From assembly GCA_002633025.1 (NCBI GenBank), contig NMRB01000766.1, forward strand, positions 1,607-65,606: a stretch of 64,000 nucleotides of DNA, read 5' to 3'. A model generated the notes under the pieces. That model made no database searches and was not told the DNA's origin. It worked only from the letters and a program-made list of their open reading frames with translations. The translations under genes and the position numbers were made by a program. The stretch's first letter is position 1, and the number at the start of each line of letters is the position of its first letter. This document shows, piece by piece, positions 31,801 to 40,161 of this stretch. The stretch comes from Notospermus geniculatus (lineage: Eukaryota; Nemertea; Pilidiophora; Heteronemertea; Lineidae).

Positions 31801-32724
31801 AATGTTTTGGGCACCGTTGCATCTTTGCAAATCGAGTGAGTTTCCTTGATGGTTGTCAGTAATTCTGTTTACACGTGGTGAGAATCTATGACTGGCAAAA
31901 TACAAAAAAAAGTGCTTGTGGATAATTCCTCATCCTTTTATGTGCGATTTTCAGTCGGAGAAAGATACAAAATTATTGCTTGAAATCACTGGAACTGTTG
32001 CGAAGAAACAGAAGGCTGAGCAGCACACAAGACATCAACAGAACAGAAATCAACAACAACAGAATAGAAATCAACAACAACAGCAACAGCAGTATCAGCA
32101 GCAGAAACGTGGACAACAGAACATACAGAGGTTGGCTGATGTTCCTTCTGCCAAGCCAAGCATGAGAAGTTATTCCACTGACCCTTCTATTAATGAGGTA
32201 AGTGTCAGGCTCGGATCCAAGGGGGGTTGCCCCCGGCGCACGCCCCCCTTTCAGCCAACAAATCTGTAAAATCGACTGTGAAATTCTGAAATTTAGAGCA
32301 AATCATTGATATTCACCACAGATTTTCAATGTTTCTAGCAGAGTGTGCCCCCTCTTTTCTGAAATCGTGGATCCACCCTGGTTGCTGTTTCTGATGTAGC
32401 GGGATTTTTGTTCTTCAGAGTGCAATGCGTGCCGCAAGCCAGCTGACAGGATCTGGGATGAAGCAGAAGGGCTTCAGTTTACTCGGGGGTGCCAGCCTCC
32501 AGTCACACCAGCCAGTGGCCATGGGTTCACAACATTTTGGTCAGACATCATCTGAGTCTTTCAACCAAGGTATGCGGAACTTCGAAATGTCGTCGACCGG
32601 TGGCCTGTTTCCTGGCAGCGGGATGGTGAACACGGAGACGATGGGGCAACAAAGTATGGGGCATTACTCAATGCACCAACGTGGCGGAATGGGCGACGGT
32701 AACTGGCGACAAACCAGATTATAA
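19212..32724 (+). CDS. SAP / K-E-R helix / U1-type zinc finger / CCHC protein, unnamed
   Basis: Seen: 19 exons joined in phase: 19212-19439, 19639-19871, 19993-20181, 20349-20477, 20642-21010, 21306-21389, 22160-22321, 22541-22609, 24171-24195, 27800-27862, 28010-28155, 28409-28556, 28745-29452, 29573-30438, 30570-30686, 31418-31528, 31608-31670, 31955-32197, 32419-32724 (stop). From the ATG at 19229 the sum is 4,242 nt, exactly 1,413 codons plus stop. The true start may be in an exon upstream of 19212, because an acceptor precedes it. Order: SAP motif, acidic region, about 229-residue Lys/Glu/Arg helix, three C-x2-C-x12-H-x5-H fingers, Asp/Arg/Gly/Met-rich disordered region, two CCHC knuckles, Gln-rich tract, Gly/Met/Ser tail. 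Known: SAP binds AT-rich or scaffold DNA; U1/matrin fingers bind structured RNA; CCHC knuckles bind single-stranded RNA. Inferred: nuclear RNA- or chromatin-associated protein. I do not recognise an orthologue. Confidence 0.85.
19993..21010 (+). CDS. Lys/Glu/Arg single-helix exons
   Basis: Exons 19993-20181, 20349-20477 and 20642-21010 (63, 43 and 123 codons, all phase 0) code almost only for Lys, Glu and Arg in EEEKKKREEE-like runs with i/i+4 opposite charges. This predicts a stable isolated alpha helix (SAH) of about 230 residues, roughly 34 nm if fully helical. The DNA is purine-only over long stretches on the + strand, so alignments here will be unreliable and copy number may vary between alleles. 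Confidence 0.8.
21306..28155 (+). CDS. Exons for three U1/matrin-type zinc fingers
   Basis: Finger 1 spans exons 21306-21389 and 22160-22321 (FCSVCNMYCTSSE / AYDSHVKGPIH). Finger 2 spans 22160-22321 and 22541-22609 (KCE / LCDLHFPRTASLKKH...EEH). Finger 3 is in 28010-28155 (CKLCGSQKISERDIFPHLKG, then LRH). All three have exactly C-x2-C-x12-H-x5-H, the spacing of U1/matrin-type fingers found in double-stranded RNA-binding proteins. Between fingers 2 and 3 lie a 25-nt microexon (24171-24195) and exon 27800-27862 (KKITDIMINLELRYHPEPLL). Confidence 0.8.
21836..22065 (+). mobile_element. tRNA-derived SINE (family A), diverged
   Basis: Shares with 11672-11900 the GGGGCAGTGGTGGAAG head, the GAGTTCCCCAG body and the tail GTGAAGCGCCTTGAGACTGT...GTGGAAAAGTGCTT. 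The B box is degenerate (GGTTTGATTCT). Confidence 0.65.
22432..22500 (-). mobile_element. Possible tRNA-derived SINE head
   Basis: On the minus strand TAGCCTAGTGA and GGTTTGAATCC resemble pol III A and B boxes with tRNA-like spacing. Short and diverged. Confidence 0.35.
22610..24170. other. Intron of the SAP/zinc-finger gene
   Basis: No exon recognised. Includes a small tandem duplication TCATCACTGATAGAGG at about 23531-23570 and otherwise unique sequence. Confidence 0.5.
24171..24195 (+). CDS. 25-nt microexon of the SAP/zinc-finger gene
   Basis: TTCTTTTAG precedes ATGTTAAGGGCCGTAAGTGG and GTAAGT follows at 24196. It adds MLRAVSGK plus one base. The phase change from 0 to 1 is needed to join 22541-22609 to 27800-27862, which starts GT AAG AAA after its acceptor; without this exon the frame fails. 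Confidence 0.6.
25235..25580. repeat. Degenerate tandem repeat, about 120-bp unit
   Basis: Three diverged copies sharing GGAGTAGCCAAAGTTG, AACAAGACAAGCCA-TTGAGCA and AGACGAAAGGAAAGTTTGA. Confidence 0.7.
26357..26709. repeat. 44-bp tandem repeat, eight copies
   Basis: Unit typified by AATGCAGGCCTTGTAAACCA and AGCTTCGGAATGGCAACAGA then TGTC. Copies differ by about 10-15%. The unit length is not a multiple of three, so it is not a peptide repeat. Confidence 0.9.
27060..27690. repeat. 37-bp tandem repeat, about 10-15 copies
   Basis: Unit about 37 bp: ACTAACTGAACTTCAAATGA then AGGATCATTTCAGAAGT. It is regular from 27075 to 27440, interrupted by about 100 bp of unrelated sequence, then diverged copies up to 27690, ending about 110 bp before the next exon. 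Confidence 0.9.
28409..30438 (+). CDS. Low-complexity Asp/Arg/Gly/Met-rich exons
   Basis: Exons 28409-28556, 28745-29452 and 29573-30438. The first encodes a helix (EKYFASDFEKAMKEPENLRG). The two long ones are disordered, with many DR, RG, GN and MM pairs (for example RGMGIDRRVIVSGGNDD and GGVGRGNVVGNRGN), the composition of RNA-binding, condensate-forming proteins. The junction T|TT at 29452/29573 restores Phe. Confidence 0.8.
30570..31528 (+). CDS. Two CCHC zinc knuckle exons
   Basis: Exons 30570-30686 and 31418-31528. Each codes for one knuckle with exact C-x2-C-x4-H-x4-C spacing: CYNCDNYGHRARNC and CYVCNILGHLARDC. Such pairs bind single-stranded RNA in cellular proteins (CNBP and ZCCHC families). 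The similarity between exons suggests one-exon duplication. Confidence 0.9.
31608..32724 (+). CDS. C-terminal Gln-rich and Gly/Met/Ser-rich exons
   Basis: Exons 31608-31670, 31955-32197 and 32419-32724. The middle exon contains CAA/CAG runs (QQQQNRNQQQQQQQYQQQ). The last encodes SAMRAASQLTGSGMKQKGFS and ends GMGDGNWRQTRL before TAA. A prion-like composition is compatible with RNA granule association. Confidence 0.8.
32206..32380. mobile_element. hAT-like MITE, copy 2
   Basis: Starts CAGGCTCGGATCCAAGG and ends GTGGATCCACCCTG. The interior (AGCCAACAAATCTGTAAAATCGAC) matches 3249-3391. It lies in the last intron of the SAP/zinc-finger gene. Confidence 0.6.
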
Positions 32725-32760
32725 ATATGAGTACATGTTTTGATTAATGTCATTTTGTCA

Positions 32761-33325
32761 CATGACTACACTCCTTTCGCAGTGTCTTCTCACTCATACC
32801 TATCGTTCATAGACACTGCTTACAATGGCCCGATCCCCGCCGATTTACCACTAGAGGGCGTTTGCGTAACTAACGAAATACATGAAACATTTTCTGATTG
32901 GTTCACTGTCAGCGTCCTTGACAACCACGGCAGACTGGTCACTCGTCGGAAAGCATTTTATATGGGACAGTTGCATTATGACGTAGCACGACTAGTCTAC
33001 AACAGCAGCAATGGCTGCCCCCCGCCGTGTGTCCAGTATGCAGTGTCACTTTGCGCTTTTCAGTGTTTAGCTCGTGCCTTTTTTGTTTTGAAACATCGCT
33101 AAAGAAGTGGATAACGGCGCTCTATACGAGATTATTCTGTTTGTAGTGATTGATCTTGTTAAACAGGCCGAAGCTGGGAGCAACGCCGGCGCTGTTTCCC
33201 GCGCTATTTGGCCGCTGACTAGTGCTGCCACCATGCGGTAAATCGGCGGGGATCGGGCCATTGTAAGCAGTGTCTATGAACGATAGGTATGAGTGAGAAG
33301 ACACTGCGAAAGGAGTGTACACATG
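32761..33325. mobile_element. TIR element with about 90-bp inverted repeats, in the 3' UTR
   Basis: Left TIR TACACTCCTTTCGCAGTGTC...CCGATCCCCGCCGATTTACC (32761-32850) is the reverse complement of 33236-33325. About 565 bp, no transposase. It starts 37 bp after the stop codon of the SAP/zinc-finger gene, so it probably lies in the mature 3' UTR. One end is also found at 47678-47780. Confidence 0.85.
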
Positions 33326-33482
33326 ACTTGATATTTCGGGACCAGTAACTTTATTTCAACTTGGGTGAAGTTCAAGTTGTCTAATGTGGAACATTTGGCC
33401 ACCATGGATTGGGTGTCGCTGCCATTGAAATTGATTGAAAACTATTCAGCTTATGGTCCCATGTCTATTTCTTATTGAAAGG

Positions 33483-33488
33483 AATAAA
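33483..33488 (+). terminator. Candidate polyadenylation signal AATAAA
   Basis: AATAAA about 760 bp after the stop of the SAP/zinc-finger gene, beyond the inserted element. Position is plausible but no downstream element was verified. Confidence 0.35.
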
Positions 33489-35018
33489 TGTATTATCATA
33501 CAGGACAGTTATCACAGTGCTGCCACATATTGACTGGTAAGTCTCTCAGTGTTCAAGAATTATGAAGGAATACCATGTACAAAGAATGTATCCCAGATGT
33601 ATATCTCCTTATCATACTCAGCAATACAATTGAAAGAGCGATGGACAGCTTGGCCTACTTTGACTCGTCAACATGGTTATTTTTCACAAGTTTATTGCAT
33701 TTTCTTCAGTTTGGAATATTTTGTCGGCTGTGGCGTAACAGACTTAATGTTGAGTACCGGTAATCAAAACTGTGTTGTATTTTATGTAAATGTACAAGTC
33801 ATGTTTGATTCCTAAAAATGTGGGTATTGTACATAACTGCGTGTGTCTTACTCTTTGGCCGTTTCTCAGGAATGCGTATGCAGGGTAGCCAACAAAAAGC
33901 ACCAGCATACAGTACTTCCAGTACCCGGGGCCCAAAACTGCTGATACCAATGGATTTGGATAGAGAATTTTCCTAGACGCGAGAAGGCACCAAAATATTA
34001 TCCGATTCGGTCCGTGGTTGGACCTCCAGACCCTATTTGAAAGGTGGTCTCAGGTCGTAGAAATCACGGCGAATTCCACGGCTTCCAGACTTACACAGCG
34101 TTGCAGACGTTTTGCCTATATAGAACCCTGATCACACCCCCGGAGATTAGCCACCATGTTCTTATGCCCCATGCCCCCTCCCCATCCATGATATCGTCAC
34201 TAGTTAAAAACCGGCATCCCTGACCTCGAGCACGTATCACAAATGTGGTAATTGCATCCTCGACTAATAAATCTTGGCATGTTTTGTCTAGACGGGGGCA
34301 TCTGCTATTGTTACCAGAGATAACAACCATTATGGCCTGGCGTTTGACCTTGATGTCGACAGCACCCACGCTAAGGAAATACAAAGTCTCGGTCAAACCA
34401 AAAACATGACTGCTGGTTAGGCCAATCCTACCAGATTCGAACCCACGGACCCTCGCATGAGGCATCAATCGCCAGCACGTTTTTCATGAAACGTGCTTTT
34501 AATATGTAGAGAGACAGTTTGCTGGTAATTATAGTTCCGCCATCCATCATGTCCATGAAGACAACTGAAAAAAATATTTGAAAATAAGAAAGTCGCATGC
34601 TCGCATCAATTTCCGCTGAGTTGCTGGACAAGAAACAGAAATTTTTTTTGGCCTTACTACGCGTATTTTTCTTTTCTTCTTTTCTAATGGGATGATATCC
34701 ATATCTGCGGCGTCTTTTCCGTTTGTGCCCTAGTGAGACACCATTTTCTTGAGATCCACATGGGATCTCAAGAATCAAGATCATGGGATCTTGAGCCTAT
34801 GGGTTGTCAACTGTGTCCATACATAAACTTTCAGAACGATGTAAAACTGACGACAGTGTTTGAAAATCAAGCCTAATTTTCCAGTCGTCCCCCTCGAAAA
34901 AGAGGGAGCTTCTTGTTGACCGGATATCGTTGAAACGTCACAGGCATGCTCTGGCCTCGCACATCTGCCGGCCTGTCAGTGTCATGTTTTGGTTGTAGCG
35001 CTCCTGAATAGTTCCTTC

Positions 35019-35469
35019 ATACCGTAGAGTCGGTTCTATAACATCAATCCAAAATTCAAGATTAGCAACGCCCATTTTACTACGTACTGGTCACATGTTG
35101 ATCAAGACTGACATTCCTGACAGGGATTTGAATAGGCCGTCAGTACTAGGCGCTGTTACGGATTGTGGTTCATGGAATAGAGATCCATTTCACCATGCAT
35201 TCAAGAATTCCACGGCTCTGTTGTCAGTGGTCGACAAAAGCTTTGGTTTCTTTATTGATACAAGTTGTATACTGCGGCATTTGACCGACTTCATAGGCCT
35301 AGTGATGTCCCACCACCTCGTGTCTTATTCGCAAGAAACTGACCAGGCCTTCTCCTGGGCGCCATTGGTCGATCAACGCAGGCGGGAAAATGGGCTCTGA
35401 CATAGTAATGAACTGGGGCGGGACTTCGGTATATAATGCGTTGATGTTATAGAACCGACTCTACGGTAT
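35019..35469. mobile_element. TIR element, about 450 bp
   Basis: ATACCGTAGAGTCGGTTCTA...TAACATCAA at the left and the exact complement ending TAGAACCGACTCTACGGTAT at the right, arms about 29 bp. No coding capacity. Confidence 0.85.
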
Positions 35470-36189
35470 TTGGCTCAGCCGTGCCCTGCCCTGGAATTCC
35501 GTCATTAATTTCGTGCAGACTCGTCAATCCTACAACCAGATTCAATCAATGTGAAATTAATATATCTCACGGAGAGCGGTTTCCGCCACTGTTTGCTTTC
35601 CAATACATGTTCTAATTTTTTGGGCGAAAAAGTGAGGTGATCGCAGCGAACATTTTTCTATTAAGTTATAAAAATGCTGATATGACACAGTGCCCTCGAA
35701 AAGAATTTCTTGTGCATTACTTATAGGCCTACATGCCTCCAACTACATTGTAAGAATGAAGAATAAAGAAAGTTAGAAAGAAATATAAAAATTCAATTTA
35801 AGGAAAGTTTATTTAGGTGCAAGTAGAGATTTTACAATAGGCCTCCGTATACAGAAGTACATGTACATGTATTTACAGTAGCTGCAAAAAGTATTCAGGT
35901 TCCTGCGATTGAGTGTCTGCAAGCAATGAAGTCACTTTTTAAGTGACCTTTGGCGATATTGCATCCGAGGACACCCACAGCGCTCCAAGTGAGTGAGGTA
36001 ATTACAATGACTTGGTGTAATGAACATTGTACCCGTATTCTCCGTTAACTGACGTCGATATTCATTTTCTGATTTTGATTTTGGATGGAAAATGAGGAGT
36101 GAAAAATGAAAAGTGAGGTTTTATTCATTTCTTCCGATCAAACACTAATTGCTGGTTCACACCTCGTTCTTACCTGTATTTCTACTTTT

Positions 36190-36305
36190 TTTGGTGAGCA
36201 CCCTTCAGGTATTCTCACCACTAAAATCATCACACATTCGTACCGGTGGCATTGTCCACTCTTGTCACCGATTTTTCGCCCTTTCCTCTCACGTAATCTA
36301 TCGAC
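36190..36305. repeat. Dispersed repeat R36, short copy
   Basis: CTTCAGGTATTCTCACCACT then TTGTCACCGATTTTTCGCCC and TTTCCTCTCACGTAATCTAT. Confidence 0.6.
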
Positions 36306-37467
36306 TACTACTTCGTGTATGTATGAATGAAAACTAGGTCACATATCCACAGTGCATACCAGCCACACCTTCATCCAGCTCAAAGGGAATTAATTGGCCT
36401 GAATTCCCCCTACACAGCGAACCGGCCATTATTGCCGTTAGGCTTGTTTCTTTCTTTTTTGCTACTCTAAGATTGCATTGGCAATCTCTGGCCTCTAGGC
36501 CAAGGTAATCGTCCTATCTCTGCAAGAAGTGTTGAAATTGCCAATTTCAATCGGCACGAAGATATATGAAACTGAAAGTGATTTGCTGTCACATGTATAC
36601 CAATCAAAAAAGGAATGCGCACAAAAAGTATCTCAACCTTTCAGAACTCCAGGGTAAGAATAAGATATACAATGCAGAAAATCTAGGACATCGTTACGTT
36701 AATTACCAATAACAAGAGAAGAACCGCCTTTGCAAGCTGTTCGTTGTCACGTTTGAGATGGCCTGAATCTTCCACCTTACACAACGACTTTGAAAGACAC
36801 TCTCCTTTAATGAGGGTGTTCGGAGTGCCAGGACACGGTCTGACACTGTTTGACGGGGGAGGGGGCAGCTCCAGCACAAAGCGAAGGATCTCATGGACAG
36901 TCTGATATCTGGTTGACGCTTTGCGGCTGAATGCCTCCTCATATTGCAAAGTAATCATTACTGAAGGAAGCCGCCTACAATTTAGAATTTAGAATTCGTT
37001 CTTCTATTTTATTGTTGGTGACAGGGCATCATAATTTCAATCTGCTTCTGACCCTGTTCAGTGCATCGGTGAAACATCTCTTATAAAGAAGTTTTCTAAG
37101 GTGAAGGCCAAGAGAACGAGGCTCTTCATAAAACATCGCAGAGTTTTGTCGACCCGGGAAAGGTCAGACAAATTTCCGAGGAAAAACAATGCGCACCACA
37201 GGAGCAATGGCGGGTTGCTGCGTGTGAATTCGGCTCCCCCAAATCCACTTCTCGTCGCAAAAGGGAAATCGATGTAGCCTTGGTCACCGATGAGAAACAT
37301 TGACATTTTTAGCTCCAACTGATCCCCTCCATTTCTCGAATCTAATTGGGCGTCCAATGTTTACATTCTGCCAACGTCTGCGAAAAGAGTGAGGTCGGTG
37401 AAAACTGGGACGAGTTTGTTGATGACTGGGCGTGGAGGCGGTCTGCTCCCGACTGAGGCACAGTGTC

Positions 37468-37514
37468 NNNNNNNNNNNNNNNNNNNNNNNNNNNNNNNNN
37501 NNNNNNNNNNNNNN
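37468..37514. other. Assembly gap (47 N)
   Basis: Run of 47 Ns, about 410 bp before the LOXL start codon; the LOXL promoter may be partly missing. Confidence 0.99.
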
Positions 37515-37926
37515 CCTTACGAGGTGGAGGCGTAATTAGGTCAGTCAAACAGCACCATGACATGCATCAACCAAGACGTCCAACATGTCCAGTCAATCAA
37601 ACACCTAGCTATCTTTTTGATGCCGTCGAAATTAGGCAAGTCTAGGGCCTGTCATCCGGATCGATCAGTTTAAATATAGATGTCAAAAGGATATCCGAAT
37701 AAGAAAGACATAAATTGCGGACTGGACGAAGGAACGGACAATTCTGACGAAAAAAGTCCAACGCCTACGTTTCCGACGGGACGACGTGGCCAGCAAGTTG
37801 GCAAGGGTGTGATTTTTATCTCAGAATACGGCGACGTTCGCAAGTTAGTTCATGGAATGTTGCAACGGAAATCGAAAAAAATACTTGTGATCACCAACGC
37901 CATATCGTCAAAGTGAAGTGTCAGTG

Positions 37927-40161
37927 ATGGAAGTTTTTACGAAAATCTCGTTTGCCTTCGTGTTCCTCGTCTTTATTTTGGCTGCTGATGGCGACAGCGA
38001 GCTCGGAGAAGCAAGCAACGAGGGTAAAATAAGGCTGATCGGTGGCGAAGATGAGAGTCAGGGAAACGTTTTGATATACCACTTGTCGAAATGGGGCCTT
38101 GTTTGTGACGATCGTTGGGATATTTGGGACGGACTCGTCGTGTGTCGCCAGTTAGGGTATCATCATGGCATTCAGAAGGTCACAAGAAAGGGACATTTTC
38201 CAAGATACGTGCACAGTAAGTCCTTGGTTTTGCGTCATGGACACCCGCAAGTTAGGCCCTTCCTCATAAAGTGAGGATTTTTTTTCTCAACTGACTCAGT
38301 TGCCCTTTAGGGGCCTGCTTGGCACCGAAAACGGTGAAAATAATGCGGGTGGTCCAAATATGCGATATCCGTTGATGATTGTCTCATTGCACTAATTTCT
38401 AGGTGCTCGATTTAATGAGCACGATGTGTGTAGCGCAATTAGGGACCCGCCTACATGCTGAGACTTTATATTTTCATTTTGTTTTTGTCACTATGATTTT
38501 GTCGAATTATATAAGAACGTCAAGTACATGTACAAACTTATAATCAATATCGTACTTATTCCTGAGATAGGCCTAAACGACTTTAATTTGTTCAAGCTCT
38601 GTGCCAGATGAGCCATACGACAGAACTTGTGAACTTCCACGGGTACTTAGACATGTTAGGCCTTCAACCCTGACGAGTGTAGAGTAAAGATCGTCATTAC
38701 TGCCGCAGTACTGTATCTTTAAGACAGCCATATGAAAGATATATACATAACCCGAGCAGGTTGGCCTATTTCATTTGTCTTACGACCAGAAAATACTTCA
38801 AAATTGACTGGCCTGGTATAGTTTCAATATGTCAGTAGGTTGGCCTATGCTTGGAGGAATTATACTGACAGTATAATTCCTCCAAGGCCTATGTGACCGT
38901 AATACATTCCTCATTATTAGTGTCATCATCCTGAAACTCGGTCAGTGACGTCAGTGCATGGAAAATATAAGGTTGTGGCCATGTCTTCATCAGGTGACGT
39001 CAGCGGAAACAACTGAACTGCCATCTACCACAAGCCTGATGACTCCAACAACCAGCATGTTTCCAAACTTTTGGCGAACTGGCCTTTTGGCATTCTCCCA
39101 ATCAAATCATCATACTTTTAGCATTGTTCAACTTGTCACCGATTTACCGCCCTTTTCCTCTCACGTATCTATTGACTATTGATGCATATTCAAATCATTT
39201 GGGCTCAAAGTGTGTCCCACACAAAGAAACTTGTATTATTTCATCGGTTTGGCGTTTTCTGTACGATTTTATGAGAAATGTTCGAGGTTATTTTCGAGGC
39301 TATTTTTTCAGGTCATTCTCAAGGTCACCTCTGTCGGCAATACTGAGAGCCGAGTGAATGACCTGAATATCTCAGTATTGCCGACGGAGTTGACTTGAGA
39401 ATGCCTTGAATATCAGGTGGAGGTCATTCGCTGAATGACCTGAGATTCACGTCATTCTCAAGTCACCTCCGTCGGCAATACTGAGACCCGGTACTCAGAC
39501 AGATTCACTCGGCTCTCAGTATTGCCGACGGAGGTGACCTGGAAATGAACTGCTTAGCCTATTTACTAGTTCCTTATTGGGGCAATATCGAATAAGGAAC
39601 TAGGAACCGCTTTAGTCTATTTACTAGTTCCTTTTTTACTGGGGCAATATCGAATAAGGAACTAGGAACCGCTTAGCCTATTTACTGCTAGTTCCTTATT
39701 GGGGCAATATCGAATAAGAAACTAGGAACCACTTAACCTATATACTAGTTCCTTATTGGGACAATTTTGAATAAGGAACTAGGAACTGGGAACCAACTTC
39801 ACAGAGGTCCTGAATCTCACGATGGCAGTGATACTTTAGTTCTCCTCACAGTCAGAAGTCATTGCATCTGATCCACGCCACAGGACGGGCACAGGACCCG
39901 GGCCGTTATCTGATTATCACGCTATGACAGGCCCCACATTCTAATATCGTCCTCCCATGTATATTTCCAGAGAAAATATGGATGGACAATGTAGAATGTA
40001 AAGGTGATGAGAAGAACATCAGCGAATGCCGGTTCCACGGCTGGGGGCGCCACAACTGTGACCCGAAAGAAGCGGCGGGTGTTGTATGCAGGACGGAGCC
40101 AAAAACGACGGCGGCGCCCTCTACCGAAATGCCGCTTCAGAACGACGCCTCATGGAGAAGG
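37927..40161 (+). CDS. LOXL: LOXL exons 1-2: signal peptide and SRCR1
   Basis: Start chosen at the ATG at 37927, which places the hydrophobic signal segment at the N-terminus; an upstream in-frame GTG is not a likely start. SRCR signature [20 protein letters not shown] then RQLGYHHG in exon 1, followed in exon 2 by [24 protein letters not shown] and GVVC. The six or so cysteines are in the group A SRCR pattern. The 1.75-kb intron between the halves is full of repeats. Exon 2 ends with a Thr/Ala/Pro linker. Confidence 0.9.

Larger units (their letters stand above)
33490..37926. other. Intergenic region
   Basis: No confident gene. Holds the TIR element 35019-35469, one copy of a dispersed repeat (about 36190-36305), an assembly gap and the 5' flank of LOXL. 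Open frames on the minus strand at about 36683-37357 have an acceptor-like CTTCCTTCAG in front of one, but no recognisable domain. Confidence 0.5.
38216..39970. other. LOXL intron 1
   Basis: No exon recognised. Holds palindrome 38850-38886, a dispersed repeat (39100-39305), an inverted-repeat cluster (39309-39542) and a palindromic tandem array (39555-39790). Confidence 0.6.

Noticed and set aside
32740-33102. Open frame of 120 codons after the SAP/zinc-finger gene
   Set aside because: It lies inside the TIR element and begins in its inverted repeat; no similarity to a transposase.
34400-34470. tRNA gene on the minus strand (GGTTCGAATCTGGTAGGA)
   Set aside because: A B-box-like match exists but I could not find an A box, acceptor stem or anticodon stem at the right distance.
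36683-37357. Minus-strand open frames that might be exons of a gene upstream of LOXL
   Set aside because: One has an acceptor-like CTTCCTTCAG in front and a GTAATT behind, but no recognisable domain, different frames, and a gap nearby. Not enough to call.
37680-37916. Small protein before LOXL
   Set aside because: A 78-codon frame with charged residues but no family resemblance and no intron logic; most likely the LOXL 5' leader or flank.
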